Source of the DNA: an uncultured Flavobacteriales bacterium
GTDB lineage: Bacteria > Bacteroidota > Bacteroidia > Flavobacteriales > Flavobacteriaceae
Length of the DNA: 37,764 nucleotides
Reading direction: 5' to 3'
NCBI GenBank assembly: GCA_913058295.1
Contig: CAJXRD010000031.1
Coordinates: 1-37,764 of the forward strand
Shown: one piece after another, positions 14,848 to 22,739 of the stretch
Layout: every line of letters starts with the position of its first letter
Position numbering within the stretch: position 1 is the stretch's first letter
The notes under the pieces: generated by a model
What the model was told of the DNA's origin: nothing
The model's database searches: none
Seen by the model: the letters and a program-made list of their open reading frames with translations, nothing else
Program-made: the position numbers and the translations under genes

Positions 14848-16410
14848 TTATTTTTTTACCACCTTTTTTACAACAGTTCCTTCTTCCGAAGAAATCTTAA
14901 TAAAATAAACTCCAGTATTCATAGTAGAAAGGTCGACGCTTATTATTCCATTAACTGGAGTTTTTTGTTCGAATAATACTATTTGCCCTTGAAGGTTATA
15001 AAGCTTCACTGCAACGGTTTCGGTTAAATGATTAAATTGTAAATTGATGATTCCAGTAGTTGGATTTGGATATAATTTTAAAGATTCTAAAATACTTTCA
15101 GAAACAGACAATTCAATCACATCTGGATCTAAAAAATCTGGAATATCATTATTATTTGTGTCGTCATCTAATGGCGTACCATTATTATTATAATCTTCAA
15201 AAACAGTTAATACTCCGTCTCCATCATCATCATTGTCTAAATAATTTTCAATTCCGTTATCATCGGTATCGATAAAAATATATTGCTGTCCAAATCCTGC
15301 TCCTATCCCTGTAGTTTCTGTTAAGGTTTCTACGGTATCGTTATCATCGTCTGGATCTAAATAATTAGGAATTCCATCATTGTCGGTATCATCATTCCCT
15401 GGATAACCATCCCCATTTAAATCTTCGTTCATTGTGGAGACACCATCATTATCATTGTCAATACAAGCTATCACCTCTAGAGTAACATCTGAGGTTGCAT
15501 AAAGTCCTTCCGTATTTTCTACTCTTGCATAAACTTCTTGAGGGTTCATCATATTTACATAAGGAGATACTAAAGCATTTAAATTAGCATTGGCATCTAT
15601 AAAAGTTTCATGAAAAGTTACCGTTACATCGCTTTGATTACCGGAAACATCTCCTTCAATTAAAGAAAAATCAAAAGCTTCACTACCTCCATTACCTTGA
15701 TCACATACAGAAAATGTAAATGGATATGCTTCTACCGTATCCCCATCATAATAACTAAATCGCCAAGCTTCATTATAGGCTTCCCAAGGAGAATCGCTAG
15801 TATTTCTATTAGGTACAGCAATACCTTCGGTTCCATCTATATTTTGGATTCCCAATGCTGCATTACCATCGTTCCATCCTGTACAACTTGGTTTTTCCTT
15901 AACATAAACATCAATGGTATTGGTAGTTTCGTATAAAACTACTTGAATCGTTGATATGATTTCATTACAACTAAACTGTGGCACTTGGTAAAAATTTACC
16001 ACAAACCTTCTATTAGGAACAGTACCGTATTGTGCATAATTAATTTCTGCATCTTCACTTACCGATGGATCCATATCATGATATACTCCAAAAATGGAAT
16101 TTTTAATTTCCAAGCCAACACTTGGAATATCAAAGCTAAAGTTCCAAGGACAGGAATTTTCAGCTTCAGAAATATTAAAATTTAGAATCCCATTACCTCC
16201 AATAACAACATTGCTATAAGTAATTCCATAAAAATCAAAATCGAAACCTAAGGGTATCACACTAGAATATCCATCATCTATATTTACATTTGAATTAATC
16301 TGTGTATAAGAATGTGGTGGAGCAAACCCTATGCTTTCTACAACATAGTCTTGAGCAGTGATACATAAAATATTTAATAGAAATACGACTAGTAGTAATT
16401 TAAACTTCAT
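14848..16410 (-). CDS. T9SS-secreted protein with Asp-rich TSP3-like repeats
   Basis: This 520-residue protein has a signal peptide (MKFKLLLVVFLLNILCITAQ). It has a beta-rich N-terminal domain to about residue 215 containing GGNGILNFN and WAF-type segments reminiscent of surface lectin or nidogen-like domains. A central domain follows. An aspartate-rich stretch at about 318-425 has repeats such as DNDNDGV, DTDNDGIPNYLDPDDDND and DDDGDGV that fit calcium-binding thrombospondin type 3 repeats. The last roughly 75 residues (LKLYPNPTTGIINLQF to GVYFIKISSEEGTVVKKVVKK) are a type A T9SS sorting domain, so the protein is exported and probably cell-surface anchored. A full promoter-like pair lies upstream (16433-16462). 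The specific binding target is unknown. Confidence 0.9.
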   Translation of the reverse strand: MKFKLLLVVFLLNILCITAQDYVVESIGFAPPHSYTQINSNVNIDDGYSSVIPLGFDFDFYGITYSNVVIGGNGILNFNISEAENSCPWNFSFDIPSVGLEIKNSIFGVYHDMDPSVSEDAEINYAQYGTVPNRRFVVNFYQVPQFSCNEIISTIQVVLYETTNTIDVYVKEKPSCTGWNDGNAALGIQNIDGTEGIAVPNRNTSDSPWEAYNEAWRFSYYDGDTVEAYPFTFSVCDQGNGGSEAFDFSLIEGDVSGNQSDVTVTFHETFIDANANLNALVSPYVNMMNPQEVYARVENTEGLYATSDVTLEVIACIDNDNDGVSTMNEDLNGDGYPGNDDTDNDGIPNYLDPDDDNDTVETLTETTGIGAGFGQQYIFIDTDDNGIENYLDNDDDGDGVLTVFEDYNNNGTPLDDDTNNNDIPDFLDPDVIELSVSESILESLKLYPNPTTGIINLQFNHLTETVAVKLYNLQGQIVLFEQKTPVNGIISVDLSTMNTGVYFIKISSEEGTVVKKVVKK

Positions 16411-16432
16411 GATTACAATTTTTGTTAGAACA

Positions 16433-16462
16433 CAAATTTATAGCAAATATTAATATTTCAAA
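16433..16462 (-). promoter_or_regulatory. Predicted promoter of the T9SS cargo gene
   Basis: On the minus strand TTTG (16462-16459) is followed after 18 nt by TAAATTTG (16440-16433). This is close to the Bacteroidota -33/-7 consensus TTTG-N19-21-TAnnTTTG. The box ends 22 nt before the ATG at 16410. It is the best two-box promoter I found in the window. Confidence 0.65.
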
Positions 16463-16497
16463 CCATTTATAAAGAATCGTTTAATCCCCAAAAAGAT

Positions 16498-16505
16498 TAT
16501 ATTTG
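16498..16505 (+). promoter_or_regulatory. Predicted -7 box for the TrmH-family gene
   Basis: TATATTTG matches TAnnTTTG exactly and ends 4 nt before the ATG at 16510, predicting a leaderless or very short-leader transcript. No clear -33 box is seen. Confidence 0.5.
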
Positions 16506-16509
16506 CGCT

Positions 16510-17310
16510 ATGATAAAAACGATATCAAGCCTTCAAAACCCGTTCATAAAACAAGTTTTACTGCTTCAAGAGAAATCTAGAGAACGTAAAAAAACTGGGC
16601 TATTTGTTATTGAAGGACAACGGGAAATTGAACTTGCTATAAAAGGTGGCTATGCTATAAAAACTCTTTTAATTTGTCCAGATATTGTTTCCGAAGAAAA
16701 AGCACAAGACCTGAAAACTGATTACAATACAGAACGTATAGAAATCAGTTTGGAGGTTTTTAAAAAATTAGCCTACCGAACTTCTACTGAAGGAGTGATT
16801 GCAATTGCCAAAGTAAAAGATTTGACCTTAAAAAATCTAAAACTAGAATCTAAAAACCAATTGATTCTTGTTGCTGAAGCTCCCGAAAAGCCTGGAAATA
16901 TTGGCGCAATATTACGTACAGCAGACGCAGCTAATTTAGATGCCGTGATTATTGCCAATCCAAAAACGGATGTTTTTAATCCTAATATTATCCGAAGCAG
17001 TGTCGGTTGTGTTTTTACTAATAATATCGCTACGGGAAGTAGTTCAGAAATAATAGCCTTTTTAAAAGATAACGATATTGCTATTTACAGCGCTATTTTA
17101 CAAGAATCTGTGCCTTATGACACTTGTAATTTTAAAGAAAGCTCCGCTATTGTTGTTGGTACAGAAGCCACTGGACTTTCTCAAGAATGGCGAGAGGAAA
17201 GCAAGCAAAACATCAGTATTCCTATGCAAGGTGAAATAGATTCTATGAATGTCTCAGTAGCAGCAGGAATCCTTATATTTGAAGCCAAAAGACAACGTGG
17301 GTTTAATTAA
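16510..17310 (+). CDS. TrmH-family (SpoU) RNA 2'-O-methyltransferase
   Basis: This 266-residue protein has the TrmH layout. A substrate-binding N-terminal domain (FVIEGQREIELAI near 34-46) precedes a SPOUT methyltransferase domain from about residue 115. The three SPOUT motifs are present: EAPEKPGNIGAILRTADAA with the catalytic-type Asn/Arg, VVGTEATGLSQEW, and IPMQGEIDSMNVSVAAGILIFEA, which forms the knot and binds S-adenosylmethionine. Members methylate ribose 2'-OH in 23S rRNA (RlmB-like) or tRNA. I cannot assign the exact target nucleotide. The gene is divergent from the T9SS cargo gene, with promoter boxes for each in the 99-nt gap. Confidence 0.9.
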   Translation: MIKTISSLQNPFIKQVLLLQEKSRERKKTGLFVIEGQREIELAIKGGYAIKTLLICPDIVSEEKAQDLKTDYNTERIEISLEVFKKLAYRTSTEGVIAIAKVKDLTLKNLKLESKNQLILVAEAPEKPGNIGAILRTADAANLDAVIIANPKTDVFNPNIIRSSVGCVFTNNIATGSSSEIIAFLKDNDIAIYSAILQESVPYDTCNFKESSAIVVGTEATGLSQEWREESKQNISIPMQGEIDSMNVSVAAGILIFEAKRQRGFN

Positions 17311-17385
17311 TAATTTGCATTTAACAATTAGTAATTTAAGAAACATCCAAACCTTAATTAATCATTATTCTCTATTAATTATTTT

Positions 17386-18618
17386 ATGACTCCCAACATA
17401 CTTTTTTACATCATCATTGGAATATTAGTTCTAAACTTTATTGTGGATAAAGTATTGGACTCCTTAAATGCAAAACATTATAACGATCCAATTCCTGAAG
17501 CATTAAACGATGTTTATAATAAGGAAGAATACGAAAAATCACAACGTTACAAAAAAGAGAATAATCGTTTTAGTTCGATAACAACCTTAGTATCCTTTAT
17601 TGCAACTTTGGCTTTTTTCTTTTTCGATGGTTTTGCCTTTGTAGACGAATGGGCTAGAACTTATTCTGATAATAATATCCTTATTGCTTTACTGTTCTTT
17701 GGTGTTATTATGTTTGCTAGTGATATTTTAGGAACGCCATTTAGTTATTACCACACTTTTGTAATCGAAGAAAAATACGGTTTTAATAAAACTACTAAAA
17801 AAACATTTATTCTAGACAAGGTTAAAGGTTGGTTGATGTTGGCTGTAGTTGGAGGATTATTGCTATCTATAATTATTTGGTTTTACGAAGCAACAGGAGA
17901 TAATTTTTGGTTGTATGCCTGGGGAATTATTGCCGCTTTTACTTTTTTTATGAATATGTTCTATGCCCGTTTAATCGTTCCATTATTCAATAAACAAACA
18001 CCATTAAAAGAAGGATCTTTAAGATCTAAAATTGAAACCTATGCTACTAAAGTTGGTTTTAAATTAGATAATATATTTGTAATAGATGGTTCCAAACGTA
18101 GTACCAAAGCTAATGCCTACTTTTCGGGTTTTGGATCTGAAAAAAGAGTCACTTTATACGATACTCTAATCAACGATTTAGAGGAAGATGAAATAGTTGC
18201 GGTATTAGCTCATGAAGTGGGTCATTATAAAAAGAAACATATTGTTTTTAATTTAATTACTTCTATCGGTCTTACCGGCTTTACACTTTGGTTACTATCG
18301 CTCTTTGTAGGAAACCCTATTCTTTCTGAAGCATTGAATGTTTCTCAATCCTCTTTTCATATTGGTCTAATTGCTTTTGGGGTTTTGTATAGTCCTATTT
18401 CAGAAATCACAGGATTGATTATGAATTACTTTTCCAGAAAATTTGAATACCAAGCCGACGATTATGCTAAAAACACCTTTGAAGCAAAACCTTTAATTTC
18501 TGGATTAAAAAAACTATCCAAAAATAGCTTGAGTAACCTAACTCCACATCCAAGTTATGTGGTAGCTCATTATTCTCACCCTACACTTTTACAGCGTTAT
18601 AATAATTTAAATAACTAA
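17386..18618 (+). CDS. M48-family integral membrane metallopeptidase (Ste24/CAAX protease-like)
   Basis: This 410-residue protein has several hydrophobic segments, at about 3-20, 66-85, 100-117, 150-170, 178-197, 290-310 and 320-345. The zinc motif HEVGH is at 276-280, and the downstream EYQAD with Glu354 is the expected third ligand. The N-terminal region with LNAKHYNDPIPEAL and the segment EEKYGFNKTT are typical of the M48A group related to the CAAX prenyl protease Ste24. In bacteria such proteins act in membrane-protein quality control rather than prenyl processing; that role is inferred from relatives. The gene lies 75 nt after the methyltransferase gene and is followed by a weak terminator-like hairpin. 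Confidence 0.92.
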   Translation: MTPNILFYIIIGILVLNFIVDKVLDSLNAKHYNDPIPEALNDVYNKEEYEKSQRYKKENNRFSSITTLVSFIATLAFFFFDGFAFVDEWARTYSDNNILIALLFFGVIMFASDILGTPFSYYHTFVIEEKYGFNKTTKKTFILDKVKGWLMLAVVGGLLLSIIIWFYEATGDNFWLYAWGIIAAFTFFMNMFYARLIVPLFNKQTPLKEGSLRSKIETYATKVGFKLDNIFVIDGSKRSTKANAYFSGFGSEKRVTLYDTLINDLEEDEIVAVLAHEVGHYKKKHIVFNLITSIGLTGFTLWLLSLFVGNPILSEALNVSQSSFHIGLIAFGVLYSPISEITGLIMNYFSRKFEYQADDYAKNTFEAKPLISGLKKLSKNSLSNLTPHPSYVVAHYSHPTLLQRYNNLNN

Positions 18619-18633
18619 TATATAAGGGTTAAA

Positions 18634-18666
18634 AAAGAAGAGGTTTATTTTAACAATATCTTCTTT
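18634..18666 (+). terminator. Possible weak terminator after the M48 gene
   Basis: AAAGAAGA (18634-18641) is complementary to TCTTCTTT (18659-18666) across a 17-nt loop, followed by a T-rich run. The stem is AT-rich and the loop large, so termination would be weak at best. Confidence 0.35.
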
Positions 18667-18708
18667 GTTTTTTGTTGTTTATAACAATCATTATTGTATT
18701 TTTAATTT

Positions 18709-20913
18709 ATGACAGAAGAGGCTTTAATAGAAGAAAACAAGGAGATTACCAAGCAATATAAAAAACTGCTTAAGATTAGTTATCGCAGTTTAACAAAAGA
18801 CGATAAGAAACTAATACGATCTGCTTTTGATCTTGCCGTAGATGCTCATAAAGACCAACGGAGAAAATCTGGAGAAGCCTATATTTTTCATCCCATAGCA
18901 GTTGCAAAAATAGTAGCTTCAGAAATTGGTTTAGATGCAACTTCCATTGCAGCAGCACTTCTTCATGATGTGGTAGAAGATACAGATGTTACCATCACAG
19001 ATATAGAGCAAATGTTTGGCGAATCTGTCGCTCGCATTGTGGATGGATTAACAAAAATATCCAACCTTTCTTCAGATAAAGACATTTCTTTACAAGCCGA
19101 AAATTTTAGGAAGATGTTGCTCACTCTTAATGAAGATGTAAGAGTAATCATAATTAAAATTGCAGACCGTTTGCACAATATGCAAACCATGGATTCCATG
19201 CCTGCACATAAACAGGTTAAAATTGCTTCGGAAACCTTATTTATTTATGCGCCTCTAGCCCATAGAATTGGGATGTATAATATAAAAAGTGAGCTGGAAG
19301 ATTTAGGTTTAAAATATACAGAACCCGAAGTATATAATGATATTTTAGATAAAATAAAAGACAGTAAAGAAGAGCAAGATGAATATATAAAATCGTTTAC
19401 TAAAATTATTAAGAACTCCTTAGACAATGAAAACCTTATCTATGATATAAAAGGAAGACCAAAGTCTATTTTTTCTATCCGAAGAAAAATGATGGTTCAA
19501 AACGTTTCCTTCGATGAGGTATATGATAAGTTTGCGGTTCGTATTATCTATAAAGGCAATGATGAAAATGAAAAGTTTCTTGCTTGGAAAATTTACTCTA
19601 TTGTAACCGATCATTTTAGACCTAACCCTACTCGATTGAGAGATTGGATTTCCTCTCCTAAGTCTACAGGATATGAAGCATTGCATATTACCGTAATGGG
19701 GCCAAAAGGAAGATGGGTAGAAGTACAAGTTCGTAGTGAACGAATGAATGAAATTGCCGAGAAAGGTTTTGCTGCACACTATAAATATAAGAATAAAGAA
19801 AAAGGCGATATAGAATTAGATGATTGGCTTAATAAATTACAAGATACTTTAGGTAGTTCTGAGATAAATGCAGTAGATTTTGTGGAAGAGTTTAAACTTA
19901 ATCTTTATGCGAAAGAAATATTTGTTTTCTCACCAATGGGAGATTTATACTCTCTTCCTAAAGGAGCCACTGCTCTAGATTTTGCCTTTACGGTTCATAC
20001 ACAAATAGGAATGCATACTCGAGGTACAAGAGTAAATGGCAAACTAGTTCCCTTAAGTCACCAACTTAAAAGTGGAGATCAAGTTGAGATTATTACTTCA
20101 GATAAAGCAAAACCTAATGCAAACTGGTTAGATTATGCTACTACCGGTCGAGCACGTTCCAAAATAAAAACTTCATTAAATGAAGAGAAGAAACAAATAG
20201 CCAATGATGGTAAAGTAATTTTAGGAAGAAAACTAAAGTCCCTAAAAATAGCATTTGATGAAAAAACCATCAATCAACTGGTTATTTATTTTAAAATTAA
20301 AACAAGTCTAGATTTATTTTATAGAGTTGGAGCTGGAATCATTGACAATAAAAAATTAAAAGAATTTTCTAACTCAAGAAATAATGCCATAGTTAGTTTT
20401 TTTAAAAATAGACTTAAAAGACCTAGTTCATTAGAAGATGTAAATAAAGATGAATTAACTGCAAAATATGATCAGCTTGTTTTTGGAAAAGAAGAGGAAA
20501 AACTAGATTATACACTTTCGCCATGTTGTAATCCAATACCAGGAGATAAAGTATTTGGTTTTATAACTGTTTCTGAAGGAATTAAAGTGCATAAAAACAA
20601 TTGTCCAAACGCATTACAATTACAAAGTAATTTTAGTTATCGAATTATAAAAGCAAAATGGATAGACTCTACACAAAGTGATTTTAAAGCGGAGTTAGAT
20701 ATTTCTGGAATAGACACTATTGGCTTAGTTAATGAAGTAACAAAAATTATATCTAGCAATCATAATATCAATATGATAAGCGTTCATTTTGAAAGTCATG
20801 ACGGGGTGTTTAATGGGAGAGTTATTGTTGTTGTAAAAAATATTTCCATTCTTAATAACTTGGTAAAAAATATTAAAAAAATAAATGGTATCGATAAAGT
20901 TACCAGATTATAA
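18709..20913 (+). CDS. rel: Bifunctional (p)ppGpp synthetase/hydrolase, Rel/SpoT type
   Basis: This 734-residue protein has the full long-RSH layout. The HD hydrolase domain spans about 35-190 with His61 in FHPIAVA, His86-Asp87 in [10 protein letters not shown], and KIADRLHNM. The synthetase domain spans about 240-365 with [37 protein letters not shown] and [20 protein letters not shown]. The TGS domain spans about 400-465 ([25 protein letters not shown]). The CC-type segment [16 protein letters not shown] lies near 605, and an ACT domain covers the last roughly 75 residues. Intact HD residues mean it can degrade as well as make (p)ppGpp, making it the stringent-response enzyme of this organism. 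A Fur-family gene begins 20 nt downstream. Confidence 0.95.
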   Translation: MTEEALIEENKEITKQYKKLLKISYRSLTKDDKKLIRSAFDLAVDAHKDQRRKSGEAYIFHPIAVAKIVASEIGLDATSIAAALLHDVVEDTDVTITDIEQMFGESVARIVDGLTKISNLSSDKDISLQAENFRKMLLTLNEDVRVIIIKIADRLHNMQTMDSMPAHKQVKIASETLFIYAPLAHRIGMYNIKSELEDLGLKYTEPEVYNDILDKIKDSKEEQDEYIKSFTKIIKNSLDNENLIYDIKGRPKSIFSIRRKMMVQNVSFDEVYDKFAVRIIYKGNDENEKFLAWKIYSIVTDHFRPNPTRLRDWISSPKSTGYEALHITVMGPKGRWVEVQVRSERMNEIAEKGFAAHYKYKNKEKGDIELDDWLNKLQDTLGSSEINAVDFVEEFKLNLYAKEIFVFSPMGDLYSLPKGATALDFAFTVHTQIGMHTRGTRVNGKLVPLSHQLKSGDQVEIITSDKAKPNANWLDYATTGRARSKIKTSLNEEKKQIANDGKVILGRKLKSLKIAFDEKTINQLVIYFKIKTSLDLFYRVGAGIIDNKKLKEFSNSRNNAIVSFFKNRLKRPSSLEDVNKDELTAKYDQLVFGKEEEKLDYTLSPCCNPIPGDKVFGFITVSEGIKVHKNNCPNALQLQSNFSYRIIKAKWIDSTQSDFKAELDISGIDTIGLVNEVTKIISSNHNINMISVHFESHDGVFNGRVIVVVKNISILNNLVKNIKKINGIDKVTRL

Positions 20914-20918
20914 ATGAG

Positions 20919-20926
20919 TATTTTTG
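20919..20926 (+). promoter_or_regulatory. Predicted -7 box for the Fur-family gene
   Basis: TATTTTTG matches TAnnTTTG and ends 7 nt before the ATG at 20934. It lies wholly inside the 20-nt gap after rel, so the regulator gene may have its own start as well as read-through from rel. Confidence 0.45.
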
Positions 20927-20933
20927 TATCCTA

Positions 20934-21374
20934 ATGAATTCGAAAATAAATTCAAAAAATCAAGAAATAGTTAAAAAGGTCTTTACTGTCTTTTTAGAAG
21001 AAAACGGGCACCGTAAAACTCCTGAACGTTACGCTATTCTCCAAGAGGTATATAATCAAGAAGACCATTTCGACATAGAATCTTTATATATTAATATGAA
21101 GAATAAAAATTATCGAGTAAGTCGTGCAACATTATATAATACCATAGAATTATTACTAGAATGTAGTTTAGTAAGAAAACATCAATTTGGTAAAAATCAA
21201 GCACATTACGAAAAAAGTTTTTTCGATAAACAGCATGACCATGTAATTTTATCTGATGGAGAAGTAATAGAGTTTTGTGACCCGAGAATTGAAAACATAA
21301 AAAAAACAATTGAAGAAGTTTTTAATATTGAAATAATAAACCATTCACTTTATTTCTACGGAAATAAAAAATAA
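20934..21374 (+). CDS. Fur-family transcriptional regulator without the CxxC zinc motif
   Basis: This 146-residue protein has the Fur winged-helix domain at about 12-88 ([45 protein letters not shown]), followed by the dimerisation domain. The metal-binding segment reads [22 protein letters not shown]. The HDH motif is present, but the CxxC pair that binds structural zinc in many Fur proteins is replaced (VILSDG), leaving only the cysteine of EFCDP. It could be Fur, PerR or Zur-like; the sequence does not decide. It sits between rel and purA with short gaps. A 17-bp palindrome lies directly after its stop codon and could be a binding site for it or another regulator. Confidence 0.9.
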   Translation: MNSKINSKNQEIVKKVFTVFLEENGHRKTPERYAILQEVYNQEDHFDIESLYINMKNKNYRVSRATLYNTIELLLECSLVRKHQFGKNQAHYEKSFFDKQHDHVILSDGEVIEFCDPRIENIKKTIEEVFNIEIINHSLYFYGNKK

Positions 21375-21380
21375 ACTAGT

Positions 21381-21397
21381 TCCCAATTTAATTGGGA
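21381..21397. promoter_or_regulatory. 17-bp palindrome between the Fur-family gene and purA
   Basis: TCCCAATT and AATTGGGA form perfect 8-nt arms around a single central T, 6 nt after the regulator stop and 20 nt before the purA ATG. No T-tract follows, so it is not an intrinsic terminator. The compact symmetry suits a dimeric DNA-binding protein. It does not resemble the classical Fur box. Confidence 0.4.
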
Positions 21398-21417
21398 CAG
21401 ATTAAAGCTAACAATTT

Positions 21418-22689
21418 ATGGCAGTTGACTTACTACTTGGATTACAATGGGGAGATGAAGGAAAAGGTAAAATCGTAGATGTACTCACAAAAAATTATAA
21501 TATTATAGCTCGTTTTCAAGGGGGGCCAAATGCAGGACATACCCTAGAGTTTGATGGCATTAAACATGTTTTAAGAACCATTCCTTCAGGAATTTTTCAT
21601 GAAGAATCTATGAATGTAATTGGAAACGGTGTTGTTATCGATCCTGTTGTTTTTGTAAAAGAATTGGAAGGTCTTGATCCTTATAATGTGGATTATGTTT
21701 CAAAATTAATTATTTCAAGAAAAGCACATTTAATTTTACCAACACACCGCTTATTAGATGCTGCTTCTGAAGCTTCTAAAGGAAAGGCGAAAATTGGATC
21801 TACACTAAAAGGTATTGGACCAACGTATATGGACAAAACCGGTAGAAACGGACTTCGTATAGGTGATTTAGAATTAGATACATTTAAACAAAAATATAGA
21901 GCATTAGCCGACAAACATGTGGCTATGATTGATTTCTATGATGTAGACATACAATTCGATTTAGATGAAATGGAAGTTGAATTTTTTGAATCTATCGAAA
22001 AATTAAAAGAACTTACATTTATTGATAGTGAAGAATATTTATATCAAGCTATGAAATCTGGTAAGACTATTCTAGCGGAAGGAGCTCAAGGATCTTTATT
22101 AGATATTGATTTTGGAACCTATCCATTTGTAACATCTTCTAACACAACAGCCGCTGGTGCTTGTACAGGATTAGGAGTTGCTCCAAGTAAAATTGGAGAA
22201 GTTTATGGAATCTTTAAAGCTTACACAACTCGAGTAGGTTCTGGACCATTTCCAACAGAATTATTTGATGAAGTAGGTGAAGAAATGGCAAAAGTAGGCC
22301 GTGAATTTGGAGCTGTTACTGGTAGAGGTAGACGTTGTGGTTGGTTAGATTTAGTAGCTTTAAAATATACTTGTGATATAAATGGAGTGACCCAATTAAT
22401 GATGATGAAAAGTGATGTTTTAAGTGGTTTTGATAATCTTAAAATATGTACTTCATATAATTATAAGGGAGAAACTATCAAACATTTACCTTATAATATT
22501 GAGGAAGAAAATGTAACTCCAATATATACTACATTTAAATGTTGGAAAGAGGATTTAACCAAAATGACCAATGCTAATCAATTACCAAAGGAGTTAAATG
22601 AGTATATCGATTTTCTGGAAAAGGAATTAGAAATTCCTATTAAAGTTGTTTCCGTAGGTCCAGATAGAAAACAAACCATTCATAGGTAA
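21418..22689 (+). CDS. purA: Adenylosuccinate synthase PurA
   Basis: This 423-residue enzyme is of normal length for PurA. GDEGKGK (12-18) is the GTP-binding loop with catalytic Asp13, and GGPNAGHT (35-42) supplies His41. Later motifs include STLKGIGPTYMDKTGRNGLR, LAEGAQGSLLDIDFGTYPFVTSSNTTA, TRVGSGPFPTEL and VTGRGRRCGWLDLVALKY. It condenses IMP with aspartate using GTP, the first committed step from IMP to AMP, in the cytoplasm. It lies 43 nt after the Fur-family gene with a palindrome in between. The OstA-like gene follows after 50 nt. Downregulation of purine synthesis during the stringent response makes its closeness to rel noteworthy, though the link is only positional. Confidence 0.97.
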   Translation: MAVDLLLGLQWGDEGKGKIVDVLTKNYNIIARFQGGPNAGHTLEFDGIKHVLRTIPSGIFHEESMNVIGNGVVIDPVVFVKELEGLDPYNVDYVSKLIISRKAHLILPTHRLLDAASEASKGKAKIGSTLKGIGPTYMDKTGRNGLRIGDLELDTFKQKYRALADKHVAMIDFYDVDIQFDLDEMEVEFFESIEKLKELTFIDSEEYLYQAMKSGKTILAEGAQGSLLDIDFGTYPFVTSSNTTAAGACTGLGVAPSKIGEVYGIFKAYTTRVGSGPFPTELFDEVGEEMAKVGREFGAVTGRGRRCGWLDLVALKYTCDINGVTQLMMMKSDVLSGFDNLKICTSYNYKGETIKHLPYNIEEENVTPIYTTFKCWKEDLTKMTNANQLPKELNEYIDFLEKELEIPIKVVSVGPDRKQTIHR

Positions 22690-22703
22690 TACCAATTCTT
22701 TAG

Positions 22704-22711
22704 TATCTTCG
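22704..22711 (+). promoter_or_regulatory. Predicted -7 box for the OstA-like gene
   Basis: TATCTTCG, one base from TAnnTTTG, lies 28 nt before the TTG start at 22740. An AAAGGA at 22726-22731 lies 8 nt before that start and is one of the few Shine-Dalgarno-like sequences in the window. Confidence 0.4.
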
Positions 22712-22739
22712 TTAATTCAATTTACAAAGGAATTTTTAT

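Noticed and set aside
14848-15470. Repetitive GAT-rich region considered as a tandem DNA repeat
   Set aside because: The repetition follows from the Asp-rich TSP3-like protein repeats of the T9SS cargo gene and has no exact DNA unit.
19420-19779. 119-codon minus-strand open frame inside rel
   Set aside because: It is antisense to the conserved synthetase domain of Rel and has no domain, signal peptide or promoter support.
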